From: JAHITU01 sp043800905
GTDB taxonomy: Bacteria > Patescibacteriota > Minisyncoccia > Phycocordibacterales > UBA12079
NCBI GenBank assembly: GCA_043800905.1
Contig: JAZDMO010000018.1
Location: forward strand, 1-24,587
Length of the DNA stretch: 24,587 bases
Reading direction: 5' to 3'
Within the stretch, counting starts at the first letter, position 1, and each line of letters begins with the position of its first letter. Shown here piece by piece: positions 1-7,111 of this stretch. The notes beneath the pieces are model-generated. The model made no database searches. It had not been told where the DNA came from and saw only the letters and a list, made by a program, of their open reading frames with translations. The position numbers and the translations under genes are program-made.

Positions 1-15
1 ATTATTTAATAAATA

Positions 16-360
16 ATGAATTATGATTTAGAAAAAAGAACTAAAGAGTTTTCAAAAAATATCATTAGATTTTTAAACAAACTTAAAAAAAGTAAAATAA
101 ATGATAATTTAATTCATCAACTGATAAAGTCAGCAACAAGTGTTGGCGCAAATTATTGTGAAGCAAATGGGGCAATTTCTAAAAAAGATTTTAAAAATAA
201 AATTTTTATTTGCAGAAAAGAAATTCAAGAAACAAAATATTGGATAGAACTTCTAACAGAAACAAATCCGGAAGAAAAAGATAGTTTGAAAAAACTATGG
301 AAAGAGGCTCATGAACTTACATTAATTTTTGGTAAAATATCAAGTAGTTTAAAAACTTAA
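16..360 (+). CDS. Four-helix bundle protein (23S rRNA IVP / S23-like family)
   Basis: A 114-residue protein, all helical in appearance, with the family hallmarks in order: a basic N-terminal helix, a hydrophobic stretch with QLIKSATSVGANYCEANGA (residues about 35-54, matching the usual QL.RS..S..AN..EA motif), then a K/E-rich helix and a C-terminal helix. The family is named for proteins encoded in intervening sequences of 23S rRNA genes, but most members are stand-alone genes of unknown function. Length is normal for the family. The ATG is preceded by A/T-rich DNA with no Shine-Dalgarno sequence. It lies 50 bp upstream of yifB in the same direction. Family assignment is strong; function is unknown. 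A second, diverged member occurs at 13759-14079. Confidence 0.85.
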   Translation: MNYDLEKRTKEFSKNIIRFLNKLKKSKINDNLIHQLIKSATSVGANYCEANGAISKKDFKNKIFICRKEIQETKYWIELLTETNPEEKDSLKKLWKEAHELTLIFGKISSSLKT

Positions 361-410
361 ATAATTTGAAATTGTTTTAAAATTTAAAATTATAAATTAA
401 AAATTAAATT

Positions 411-1946
411 ATGCACTTCTCTAAAGTTCATTCAGCTCAAATAAATTTTTTGAAAGCCTATATCGTTGATATAGAAATTGATATTTCAAGCAAAACTTTA
501 AATGCTTTTTCGATTGTAGGTTTACCAGACAAGTCAGTAGAAGAAGCGCGTGATAGGGTTTCAGCTGCTATTAAAAATAGTGGATTTAAATCTCCGAAAA
601 GTAAAAATCAAAAAATAATAGTTTCCCTAGCTCCAGCAAATATAAAAAAAGAAGGAGCTAATTTTGATCTAGGAATTGCTATTGGCTATCTTTTAGCAAC
701 AGAAGAAATTATTTTTAACCCAACAGATAAAATATTTTTAGGAGAACTTACTTTAGACGGAAAATTAAGAAGAATAAACGGAACCCTTTCTTTGGTACGT
801 GAGGCTAAAAAACGAGGTTTCCAAGAAGTTTATTTACCTCAAGAAAATGCTAAAGAAGGAGCTTTAATAGATGGAATAAAAGTTTATGGAGTTAAACATC
901 TCAATGAATTAATCCGTCACCTAGATGAAAAAAACGACGAAGAAATTGTCTTAAAACTAAGGCCTCAGGAACAAACTGAAATAGCATACCAATCTCAAAA
1001 AGCTTCCATAGATTTTTCTGATATTCGTGGACAAGAAATTGCTAAAAGGGGATTAGAAATTGCTGCTGCGGGTGGACACAATATTGTGATGCATGGTCCA
1101 CCCGGTACTGGTAAAACAATGTTAGCGAAAGCTTTTTGTGGAATTTTACCACCCTTAGATTTTGAAGATATTTTAGAAACAACAGCGATTCATTCGATCG
1201 CAGGAATGTTAGAAGGAGAATTAATTACTCAACCACCTTTTCGCTCTCCCCACCATACCGCTTCCTATGTAGCCCTAGTAGGAGGAGGAGCAAATCCTAA
1301 ACCTGGGGAAGTAACCCTCGCTCACAAAGGAGTATTATTTCTTGACGAATTTCCAGAATTCGAAAAAAGAACCATCGAAGCTCTCCGCCAACCATTAGAA
1401 GATGGAATTATTCACATTTCTCGTTCCAAAGGATCTGTAGTTTTCCCCGCAGATTTTATTTGTGTAGCCACCATGAACCCTTGTCCTTGTGGAAATTACG
1501 GAAGTGAAAAAGAATGCATTTGTAGCCACAATCAATTGATTAATTATCAGAAAAAAATTTCTGGCCCAATTATGGACAGGATTGATATGTGGGTAGAGGT
1601 TGGAAATATTGATCACGCTAAACTTTCAACCAAAGATAATCAAGGAGAAAAAAGTTTCGCTATTCAAAAAAGAATTGAACAGGCAAGAAAAACTCAAAGT
1701 CAAAGATTTCAAAAAAATCAAACCAATAGTAATATGTCAGTTAAAGATATCGAAAAATATATTTTTCTTAACGATAAAGTTTTAGATATTTTAAATCAAT
1801 CCGCTACTCAATTAGGTTTATCTGCCCGAGCTTATCATAAAATAATAAAACTGGCTCAAACCATTGCTGATTTAAGCCAGTCCTCTGAAATTTCTGTAGA
1901 ACATATTTTAGAAGCCCTACAGTATCGCCCGAAAGCGATTTTATGA
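411..1946 (+). CDS. YifB/ComM family Mg-chelatase-like AAA+ ATPase
   Basis: A 511-residue cytoplasmic ATPase, about the usual length for YifB/ComM. The N-terminal ChlI-like domain (about 1-180) carries the family pattern IVGLPDKSVEEARDRV. The central Mg-chelatase AAA+ domain has Walker A GPPGTGKT at 229-236, Walker B VLFLDEF around 308-314, a sensor region, and the cysteine cluster NPCPCGNYG near 357-364. The C-terminal domain (about 410-511) contains the conserved LSARAYHKIIKLAQTIADL helix. In naturally transformable bacteria ComM is a branch-migration helicase used in recombination of imported DNA; that role is known for the family and only inferred here. It ends in TGA, evidence for the standard code, and its last six bases overlap the 3' end of the convergent gene at 1941-2141. 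Confidence 0.95.
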   Translation: MHFSKVHSAQINFLKAYIVDIEIDISSKTLNAFSIVGLPDKSVEEARDRVSAAIKNSGFKSPKSKNQKIIVSLAPANIKKEGANFDLGIAIGYLLATEEIIFNPTDKIFLGELTLDGKLRRINGTLSLVREAKKRGFQEVYLPQENAKEGALIDGIKVYGVKHLNELIRHLDEKNDEEIVLKLRPQEQTEIAYQSQKASIDFSDIRGQEIAKRGLEIAAAGGHNIVMHGPPGTGKTMLAKAFCGILPPLDFEDILETTAIHSIAGMLEGELITQPPFRSPHHTASYVALVGGGANPKPGEVTLAHKGVLFLDEFPEFEKRTIEALRQPLEDGIIHISRSKGSVVFPADFICVATMNPCPCGNYGSEKECICSHNQLINYQKKISGPIMDRIDMWVEVGNIDHAKLSTKDNQGEKSFAIQKRIEQARKTQSQRFQKNQTNSNMSVKDIEKYIFLNDKVLDILNQSATQLGLSARAYHKIIKLAQTIADLSQSSEISVEHILEALQYRPKAIL

Positions 1947-2141
1947 GTTTTTCTTATACCGGACGATGGCAACAACGTGAGTCTTTATCCTATTTGTTAT
2001 CTCAAAAGTATTAAAGTGATACTCAGGTTTTTCTGAACAACCACACCCCTCACAAAAAGATTCAACTTTCTCAACGAATTTTTCAGCTTTTTCTCTTTCT
2101 TCTGAAGGAGAATAAATCAAAGAAAACATTTTAATATCCAT
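1941..2141 (-). CDS. Small cysteine-containing hypothetical protein
   Basis: A 66-residue protein starting MDIKMFSLIYSPSEEREK. An amphipathic N-terminal segment is followed by FCEGCGCSEK, with three cysteines in CxxCxC spacing, and a beta-rich C-terminus. I chose the ATG at 2141 because AAGGAGG lies at 2146-2152 just upstream, the only textbook Shine-Dalgarno I found before a start in this window. The upstream in-frame ATG at 2162 would place that motif inside the gene. It is convergent with yifB and overlaps its stop by six bases. I recognise no family. The cysteines could bind a metal or be redox active, but only the spacing supports this. A chance open frame is possible, though the ribosome-binding site argues against it. 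Confidence 0.55.
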   Translation of the reverse strand: MDIKMFSLIYSPSEEREKAEKFVEKVESFCEGCGCSEKPEYHFNTFEITNRIKTHVVAIVRYKKNS

Positions 2142-2260
2142 ACTACCTCCTTGCCCAACCATTAAGTTTAGGGCTTTTTTCGTTAAAAGTTAAACAAACT
2201 ATTAAAACTATACTGATTATTTAATTAAAAGCAAGAAGTGATTTAATTAAAAAACAAACA

Positions 2261-2288
2261 CTGGATTGCTTCGTAAACTCGCAATGAC
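2261..2288 (+). repeat. Minimal copy of the CTGGATTGC...CGCAATGAC palindromic repeat
   Basis: The two conserved ends of the repeat family, CTGGATTGCTTCG and CTCGCAATGAC, are separated here by only a few bases with no palindromic core. It shares these ends with the larger copies at 7409, 8067, 12766, 12892 and 15279. It may be an ancestral short form or a copy that lost its core. Confidence 0.7.
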
Positions 2289-2301
2289 GAACAACGAGAT
2301 T

Positions 2302-2366
2302 TAAAAAATATTTAAACAATCACCTAAAGGTAAAAGTTTTGATTCCAAAGATGAAATAATAAAAAA
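2302..2366 (+). repeat. TTTAAACAATC repeat, copy 1 (degraded)
   Basis: It shares the order TTTAAACAATC, CACCTAAAGGT, GTTTTG, CCAAAG and ATAATAAAAAA with the copies at 3029-3093 (plus) and 20480-20545 (minus). The second hairpin is partly decayed. Confidence 0.7.
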
Positions 2367-2524
2367 TTAACTAAAAAATATATTCTTGAATAAAGACGAA
2401 GAAATTAATACTTAAGCAATGGTGATGACGTAAAGTTAATGATATAATCACTTTATTAATAATTTAAAATAGAAAGTAAAAAGTAGTTTATAAAATTAGG
2501 AAATAATTTTATCCACAATAAATA

Positions 2525-2544
2525 CCTGTCTACCGGCAGGCAGG
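2525..2544. repeat. CCTGCC/GGCAGG palindrome, copy 1
   Basis: A 20-bp near-perfect palindrome (CCTGTCTACCGGCAGGCAGG), much more GC-rich than its surroundings. Closely related palindromes lie at 3002-3021 and 20551-20570. At those two sites it is joined to the TTTAAACAATC repeat; here it stands alone. Confidence 0.75.
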
Positions 2545-2568
2545 CTACATAATACTTAATACATACTC

Positions 2569-2904
2569 ATGACAGATTCAAATACATTAAAAATGAGTGT
2601 AGATAATCTTCAACAAGCCATTCAACAAGCTCTTACTCAATTAAATGAAAAAAAGACAGAGTTAATTAAAAACCAATCAGAAAAAACTGAAAAAGAAACA
2701 GAAATTCGCACTAAAGAAACAGAGGTTGTTAAGATAAAAAATGAAATTGAACAATCAAAAAGAGATTTACAAGAAAAAGATAGGAATATTAGAAAAACCA
2801 AAGAGGAAATTACTAAACTAGAGCAAGAACAAGTTGTTAAACAAAGAGAGTTAGATAAAATCCAGCAAGATTATAAAAAAGCCTTAGAAGAAATGAAAAA
2901 ATAA
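2569..2904 (+). CDS. Small coiled-coil protein
   Basis: A 111-residue, highly charged protein (rich in K, E and Q) with no membrane segment. From about residue 10 to the end it reads as a continuous heptad-like coiled coil (LQQAIQQALTQLNEKKTEL..., KIQQDYKKALEEMKK). No enzymatic motif is present. The start ATG follows a TAATACTTAATACATA leader without a Shine-Dalgarno site, and a strong terminator hairpin lies directly after the stop. It stands alone between repeats. The open frame, leader and terminator support a real gene. Function is unknown; low-complexity coiled coils match many unrelated proteins, so homology searches would need care. Confidence 0.7.
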   Translation: MTDSNTLKMSVDNLQQAIQQALTQLNEKKTELIKNQSEKTEKETEIRTKETEVVKIKNEIEQSKRDLQEKDRNIRKTKEEITKLEQEQVVKQRELDKIQQDYKKALEEMKK

Positions 2905-2936
2905 ACCACTACCGCCTTAAAGGCGGTGGTTTTGGT
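2905..2936 (+). terminator. Rho-independent terminator of the coiled-coil gene
   Basis: The stem ACCGCCT / AGGCGGT (2911-2917 with 2921-2927) has a three-base loop and is followed by GGTTTTGG. It starts immediately after the stop codon at 2904. The T tract is short, so termination may be partial. Confidence 0.7.
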
Positions 2937-2960
2937 TCAGCTTAAAAGCTGTAATGGTTT

Positions 2961-3028
2961 ACTGGATCCTCCTCATCGGTGGACAAGTTGCTTCGCTGAA
3001 GCCTGCCTGCCGGCAGGCAGGTCCAGTA
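2961..3028 (+). repeat. Composite palindromic repeat with ACTGGA...TCCAGT ends
   Basis: Bounded by ACTGGA (2961) and TCCAGT (about 3022-3027). Inside are TTGCTTCGCTGAAGC, a hairpin shared in part with the copies at 7409 and 8067, and the palindrome CCTGCCTGCCGGCAGGCAGG at 3002-3021. It passes directly into the TTTAAACAATC repeat, as does the inverted copy near 20571. Confidence 0.75.
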
Positions 3029-3093
3029 ATAAAAAATGTTTAAACAATCGCCTAAAGGCGAGGGTTTTGCTCCCCAAAGGGGAGATAATAAAA
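3029..3093 (+). repeat. TTTAAACAATC repeat, copy 2 (best preserved)
   Basis: It contains two clean hairpins: CGCC-TAAA-GGCG, and CTCCCC-AAA-GGGGAG. The copy near 20480-20545 has CACC-TAAA-GGTG at the first hairpin, so both sides of the stem changed together. This suggests selection on, or gene-conversion maintenance of, the hairpin. Confidence 0.75.
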
Positions 3094-3124
3094 AAGAGCC
3101 GTCGCTTCGCGACGGCTCTTTTTT
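3090..3124. terminator. Bidirectional rho-independent terminator
   Basis: A ten-base GC-rich stem, GAGCCGTCGC / GCGACGGCTC (3096-3105 with 3109-3118), is flanked by six A on the left and six T on the right, so it can terminate in both directions. It sits between the repeat block and the 3' end of the minus-strand LysM/M23 gene, so it probably ends that transcript as well. Confidence 0.85.
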
Positions 3125-3159
3125 GTTTTAATGTTTTTATGTTCTAGTGTTTTAATGAT

Positions 3160-4233
3160 TTAGAAAGGATTCTTAGCCCCACGCACTTCAAAGTGAACGT
3201 GTGATCCGGTTGATCTCCCAGTCGAACCCATATAACCAATTACTTGACCCTGAACCACATGATAACCCACACTAACAATATTTGAATTTAAATGAGCATA
3301 TAAAGTCTGTGTTCCGTTATCGTGCTTAATTACAATATAATTTCCATAACCTCCATTCCAGTAACCATTATCTTTAGAAATAATAACTTCTCCTGAAGCC
3401 GAAGCTAAAATAGGAGTATTTAAAGGGGCAGCAAAATCTATTGCATTGTACCCATGCAAATTTTGAGAAATTTTTCCACCAGAAATTGGACGAATATAAT
3501 AACCACTATAACTAGGTCCGCTTGTTCCTCTTACATTTACCTGATTTCTTGCAATCGCAGCAGTAATAGAATTATCTACTTTTGTAGGAATAATATCTAT
3601 CCCCCCAGGAATAATTACAGTATCTCCAACTGCTAAAGTATCATCTTCGAGTAAATCATTATATTGACGAGTTTCTTTTAAATCGCCTTGATATTTCTTT
3701 ACAATAGAAGCAAGGGTTTCACCTTTTTTAACAGTATGTTTAACCCCATTAATTGGTAAAATACTCAAAATTTGTCCTTTTTTAATCAAATCTCCTTGCT
3801 GAATATCATTAGACCAAATAATAGTCCCCACACTCACACCAAACATTTGAGCAACTTGGCCTAAAGTATCCCCATCACGCACGATATAAGTAGCAATATG
3901 GTCAGAACTTTTGTTTTCCACCACATCAGCAATAGTTCCAGTGGGACCGGTTTCTGATATTAAAGCAGAATTATCCACAATAGAAATATCACCACCTCCT
4001 TGAGAAGAACCAGCACTAATCTGAGCTTTTAACAAAGCCATATTTTGCGAATTAAAAAAACTTAAATCCTTAGCTAAAGTAATCTTATTTTCACCTCCAC
4101 TAAGAATATCTCCCACAAACGAAACTAACCCAGCGCTAGCTGAGACTGGAGAAAAGAAAAATATAGAAATTAAAAGAAACAAAGAAAAATAAGCCTTTCT
4201 TGATGAAATTTCAATAAAATTCGATTTGATCAC
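3160..4233 (-). CDS. Exported LysM-domain M23 (lysostaphin-type) peptidase
   Basis: A 357-residue cell-wall protein. A hydrophobic signal segment (about 14-34) is followed by a low-complexity region, two LysM peptidoglycan-binding repeats (about 115-160, with YIVRDGDTLGQVAQMFGVS, and 166-210, with HTVKKGETLASIVKKY), and a C-terminal M23 metallopeptidase domain (about 245-357). The zinc/catalytic residues are visible: H260 and D266 (HGYNAID), H314 (YAHL) and H347 (HVH). M23 enzymes cut peptide bridges in peptidoglycan; the likely role is cell-wall remodelling. The frame opens with GTG, and no in-frame ATG lies close upstream. It is monocistronic and divergent from uvrD. Family assignment is strong; substrate specificity is unknown. 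Confidence 0.92.
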   Translation of the reverse strand: MIKSNFIEISSRKAYFSLFLLISIFFFSPVSASAGLVSFVGDILSGGENKITLAKDLSFFNSQNMALLKAQISAGSSQGGGDISIVDNSALISETGPTGTIADVVENKSSDHIATYIVRDGDTLGQVAQMFGVSVGTIIWSNDIQQGDLIKKGQILSILPINGVKHTVKKGETLASIVKKYQGDLKETRQYNDLLEDDTLAVGDTVIIPGGIDIIPTKVDNSITAAIARNQVNVRGTSGPSYSGYYIRPISGGKISQNLHGYNAIDFAAPLNTPILASASGEVIISKDNGYWNGGYGNYIVIKHDNGTQTLYAHLNSNIVSVGYHVVQGQVIGYMGSTGRSTGSHVHFEVRGAKNPF

Positions 4234-4722
4234 TTGTTTTAGCCATAATCTGTGAGAAACAAGATCTTTTAAGTGAAGTAAAATAAGCCTAAATGTTAAT
4301 ATTTAACCGATTTCAACCATTATCCGCCATTCAGTATTTTAACCCCTAAGTACCCATAAATAGTACTCTTTTGAGGCCAAAAAGTCAAAGCTTTTTGAAA
4401 TAGATTTTTTATCTATTCTGCCTGTTAATTTTAACAAAAACAAAGCTTGGGTCAATGACTTTTAGCACTTTCTGGGGACAAAATTCAATAAAAAACCTTG
4501 TTTTTATAAAATTTTCAATTATCAGTTTTTAATTTTTCCGCCCAAGGCGGACAATAAAGTTTCAATTCAAAAATATTTAATTAAAAGAATTTTACTCTGT
4601 AAAATTCTTTTTAAATCTACTTATTGAAAAATATTATAAAATTAAAAATTTGTGTAGTATACTGTCCTGCATATCTTAAATTAACAAAAACCTAATTAAC
4701 TAATACCCTAACAACCTAAATT
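4234..4722. other. 489-bp intergenic region between divergent genes
   Basis: No gene is supported here. It separates the divergent LysM/M23 and uvrD genes and must hold both promoters. Visible elements are a small hairpin ATAGAT-TTTTT-ATCTAT near 4398-4416, the palindrome TCCGCCCAAGGCGGA at 4537-4551 (related to repeat cores elsewhere), a 13-bp AT-rich hairpin at 4583-4611, and a TATACT -10-like box at 4658-4663 ahead of uvrD. A stretch around 4300-4480 is less AT-rich than its surroundings and remains unexplained. Confidence 0.45.
4583..4611. terminator. AT-rich hairpin, possible terminator
   Basis: A perfect 13-bp stem, AAAAGAATTTTAC / GTAAAATTCTTTT, with loop TCT. T or A tracts flank both sides. 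It could be a weak bidirectional terminator or another palindromic repeat; no gene ends just before it. Confidence 0.4.
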
Positions 4723-6675
4723 ATGTCCTATTTAGAAAGCCTTAATAAGCCGCAAAAAGAAGCTGTTTTACACAAAGACGGCCCTTTATGTATTCTTGCG
4801 GGAGCAGGGGCGGGTAAAACTCGAACCCTTACATATAGAATTCTTCACCTGATTAACCAAGGAATAGATCCTGAAAATATTTTAGCGGTTACTTTTACCA
4901 ATAAAGCCGCCAAAGAAATGAATAACCGTGTTTTAGAACTATTAAATTCAGAAAAACAAAACTCTTCAACAAAAAACCCTTTTATTAAAACCTTTCACTC
5001 TCTTGGAGTTCATATTCTTAAAGAAAATCATCAAAAAATAAATATTCCTAGACATTTCACTATTTTAGATAAAAGTGATTCACAAAAAATTATTAAAGAT
5101 ATTGTAATTTCTTTGGGTTTAGACCCTAAACAATACGAACCGCGAAAAATTTTAGGAGTAATTTCTAAAGCCAAGGGAAAGTTTTTATCTAGCGCTGATT
5201 TTTCTCTTCAAATTCACAACAACCCTACCACTAAAATAGCAGTCACTGTTTGGCAAAAATATGAAGATATTCTAAAAAAAGAAAAATCTTTTGATTTTGA
5301 TGATTTACTTTTTAAAACAGCTGATCTTTTAAAAAAAGACAAATCTGTCTTAGAAAAATATCAAAATCAATGGCAATACATTCATATTGATGAGTATCAA
5401 GACACCAACCGAGTACAATATAAAATTGCTCAACTTCTTTCACAAAAAAATAAAAATATTTGTGTGGTAGGAGACGCTGATCAAAATATTTATTCATGGC
5501 GGGGAGCAAATATAGAAAATATTTTAAATTTTGAAAAAGATTTTCCTAAAGCTAAAATGATTTTACTAGAAGAAAATTATCGTTCCACTCAAAATATTTT
5601 AAATGCGGCGAATCAAGTTATTAAAAAAAATAATAACCGCCAAGAAAAAAATCTTTTTACTCAAAATTCTGAAGGAGAAAAAATTGGTCTGTATATGTCC
5701 TACACAGAAAAAGATGAGGCTAATTTTATCGCTCAAAAAAGTGCAGAATTACTTGAACAAGGAATTTTACCTAAAGAAATTGCAGTGCTTTATCGTACAA
5801 ATTTTCAATCTAGAATTTTAGAAGAAGCCTTTTTAAATAATGGCTTACCTTATCAAGTTTTGGGCACAAAATTCTTTGAAAGAAAAGAAATTCAGGATGT
5901 TTTAGCCTATTTAAAAAGCGCCCTTAATCCAGACAATCTCACAAGCCTAAAAAGAATTATCAACGAACCTCCAAGAGGAATTGGAAAGGTCACTTTAGAA
6001 AAAATTATCAACGGTGAAGAAGAAAAACTTAGCCCTAAAATAAAAATTAAAATAGATGAGTTTAGAAAATTAATGACAAATATTGGTGAAATCTCTAAAA
6101 AAGAAAAACCATCTGAGGTAATTAAATATATAATTTCCGAATCAGGCCTAATAAATAAATACATCAATGGAACAGAAGAAGATTTGGAACGCTTAGGAAA
6201 TATGCAGGAGTTAGTTTCATTAGCTTTAAAATATGATGAGATGATAATAGGAGAGGGAATTGAAAAATTAATTGAAGAAGCTTCTCTAGCTTCAGACCAA
6301 GACGAAATTGATGAGGAAAAAGGAGCAATTAAATTAATGACAGTCCATGCTGCAAAAGGTTTGGAATTTGATTATGTTTTTATTACTGGTCTAGAAGAAG
6401 ATTTATTTCCTAGTCGTATCAATGATGGAGATTCAAACAAGGATAAGGAAGAGGAACGAAGATTGTTTTATGTAGCCCTCACCCGAGCAAGGAAAAAAAT
6501 ATTTTTATCCTACGCTTCCACTCGAACTATTTTTGGAGCTCGTCGATCTAATATGATGTCAAAATTTATTGGGGATATTAGTGAAGAACTTTTAGAAAGC
6601 GAAAATATTGAAAACAATTTTCCTAGTTATAAATTTGGAAATGGAGAAGATAAGATTGAATATTTAGAATGGTAA
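4723..6675 (+). CDS. UvrD/PcrA/Rep superfamily 1 DNA helicase
   Basis: A 650-residue ATP-dependent 3'-5' helicase acting in DNA repair and replication restart. The SF1A motifs appear in order: Q motif LNKPQKEAV (7-15), Walker A GAGAGKT (27-33), TFTNKAAKEM, DEYQDTN (from about 223), GDADQNIYSWRGA (from about 251), ENYRST, TVHAAKGLEFDYVFI (from about 540) and LFYVALTRARKK (from about 581). Length is slightly below the 700-750 residues common for UvrD/PcrA, and the C-terminal extension is short. The ATG has no Shine-Dalgarno; a TATACT box lies at 4658-4663. A 22-bp terminator stem follows the stop. Whether it is UvrD, PcrA or Rep cannot be decided from the motifs. Confidence 0.95.
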   Translation: MSYLESLNKPQKEAVLHKDGPLCILAGAGAGKTRTLTYRILHLINQGIDPENILAVTFTNKAAKEMNNRVLELLNSEKQNSSTKNPFIKTFHSLGVHILKENHQKINIPRHFTILDKSDSQKIIKDIVISLGLDPKQYEPRKILGVISKAKGKFLSSADFSLQIHNNPTTKIAVTVWQKYEDILKKEKSFDFDDLLFKTADLLKKDKSVLEKYQNQWQYIHIDEYQDTNRVQYKIAQLLSQKNKNICVVGDADQNIYSWRGANIENILNFEKDFPKAKMILLEENYRSTQNILNAANQVIKKNNNRQEKNLFTQNSEGEKIGLYMSYTEKDEANFIAQKSAELLEQGILPKEIAVLYRTNFQSRILEEAFLNNGLPYQVLGTKFFERKEIQDVLAYLKSALNPDNLTSLKRIINEPPRGIGKVTLEKIINGEEEKLSPKIKIKIDEFRKLMTNIGEISKKEKPSEVIKYIISESGLINKYINGTEEDLERLGNMQELVSLALKYDEMIIGEGIEKLIEEASLASDQDEIDEEKGAIKLMTVHAAKGLEFDYVFITGLEEDLFPSRINDGDSNKDKEEERRLFYVALTRARKKIFLSYASTRTIFGARRSNMMSKFIGDISEELLESENIENNFPSYKFGNGEDKIEYLEW

Positions 6676-6676
6676 G

Positions 6677-6742
6677 GAAAATAAGTAAAAATAAATAGTC
6701 GTCCGCTAGTTGTTGGGGGGCTATTTATTTTTGCTTATTTTC
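6677..6742. terminator. Long-stem hairpin terminator after uvrD
   Basis: Two 22-base arms (6677-6698 and 6721-6742) pair with a single mismatch around a 22-base, GC-richer loop. The arm begins two bases after the uvrD stop. The stem is unusually long and AT-only for a normal terminator, which fits this genome's habit of perfect palindromes. Confidence 0.7.
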
Positions 6743-6751
6743 TTTATTTTC

Positions 6752-6780
6752 TTGACTTTATTTTTTTAAAATATTAATCT
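6752..6780 (+). promoter_or_regulatory. Sigma-70-type promoter of the structured RNA
   Basis: TTGACT (6752-6757), a 17-base spacer, then TAATCT (6775-6780). A start about seven bases downstream falls at 6787-6788, exactly where the 5' strand of the RNA's closing helix begins. Confidence 0.65.
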
Positions 6781-6787
6781 AATAAAC

Positions 6788-7055
6788 AGATTAAGTTCTC
6801 GAAGAAAGAAATTTCGATTTCCCAAAGGAAAGAGCTACAAACTATACAAGTGTAAGCCTAAAAGCGTTGCTTGTTATAGGGTTGTGGGATCTAAAAGAAA
6901 AGTTTTTAGGCTTTTCAAGGAGTTAAAACCGTAGCCCAAAGGCACTATAAAGGGTTGAAGTCCCATAGGTAATCTCCTTTTAGACACCCGAGTACTGTAG
7001 AAATACAGGAATCTGTGTGCTTAAAGCACATAATAGCTAAACGAGAATTTAATCT
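6788..7055 (+). ncRNA. Structured noncoding RNA of unassigned class (about 270 nt)
   Basis: This interval is richer in G+C than its surroundings and has no open frame. The ends pair: 6788-6801 with 7042-7055, 14 bp including one G-U. Inside are TTTCC-CAAA-GGAAA (6818-6831), a 10-bp long-range helix (6854-6863 with 6904-6913), AAGGAG/CTCCTT (6917-6922 with 6974-6979), GCC-CAAA-GGC (6934-6943), CTAT..GGG-TTGAAGT-CCC-ATAG (6945-6968, with a tRNA T-loop-like loop), CTGTA-GAAA-TACAG (6995-7008, a GNRA loop) and a 7-bp hairpin at 7014-7032. It has its own promoter and a terminator at 7060-7087. I tested the signatures of tmRNA, RNase P RNA, SRP RNA, 6S RNA, and group I and II introns by eye, and none fits. 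It could be a stand-alone RNA or a regulatory leader of ksgA. Confidence 0.7.
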
Positions 7056-7059
7056 ACAA

Positions 7060-7095
7060 AACCACCTGCTTGCAGGTGGTTGTTTTTTTGTTTTT
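7060..7095 (+). terminator. Strong terminator between the structured RNA and ksgA
   Basis: The stem AACCACCTG / CAGGTGGTT with loop CTTG (7060-7081) is followed by GTTTTTTTGTTTTT. It lies only about 20 bp before the ksgA ATG at 7112, so it either ends the RNA gene or acts as an attenuator in a ksgA leader. Confidence 0.85.
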
Positions 7096-7111
7096 ATGCT
7101 TTAATGTTTTC

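Larger units (their letters stand above)
2163..2568. other. Gene-poor interval with repeat copies
   Basis: About 400 bp of very AT-rich DNA without a convincing gene. It holds a minimal copy of the CTGGATTGC repeat (2261-2288), a degraded copy of the TTTAAACAATC repeat (2302-2366), a DnaA-box-like TTATCCACA at about 2510-2518, a CCTGTCTACCGGCAGGCAGG palindrome (2525-2544) and an AATACTTAATACATA leader before the gene at 2569. The stretch 2370-2470 shows nothing I can assign. Confidence 0.5.

Noticed and set aside
2926..3147. 73-residue open frame on the plus strand
   Set aside because: It runs through a terminator, two palindromic repeats and a second terminator. Its codons are the repeat sequence and it has no plausible start.
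3970..3985. DnaA box inside the LysM/M23 gene (TTATCCACA) and others at 2510 and 14590
   Set aside because: Single isolated 9-mers in coding or repeat DNA are expected by chance in a sequence this AT-rich; only the clusters beside dnaA are persuasive.
4234..4722. tRNA or other small RNA gene in the long intergenic gap
   Set aside because: No cloverleaf or known RNA signature could be found by eye; only small hairpins and one -10-like box are visible.
6788..7055. Similarity of the structured RNA to pieces of 23S rRNA domain I
   Set aside because: Short matches such as GGGTTGT and AGTAC can be lined up in more than one way with different 23S segments, and conserved blocks like AGTAGCGGCGAGCGAA are missing. 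The closing helix, promoter and terminator fit an independent RNA better.
6788..7055. tmRNA, RNase P RNA, SRP RNA or group I intron
   Set aside because: No tag frame or tRNA-like acceptor end, no GAGGAAAGTCC or ACAGAA blocks, no GGAAGCAGC-type SRP loop, and no convincing P7/R-S core were found.
7070..7111. Upstream start of KsgA giving 14 extra residues
   Set aside because: The extra part is translated from the terminator hairpin and T tract, while MIHAKKSLGQNFL is the normal N-terminus.
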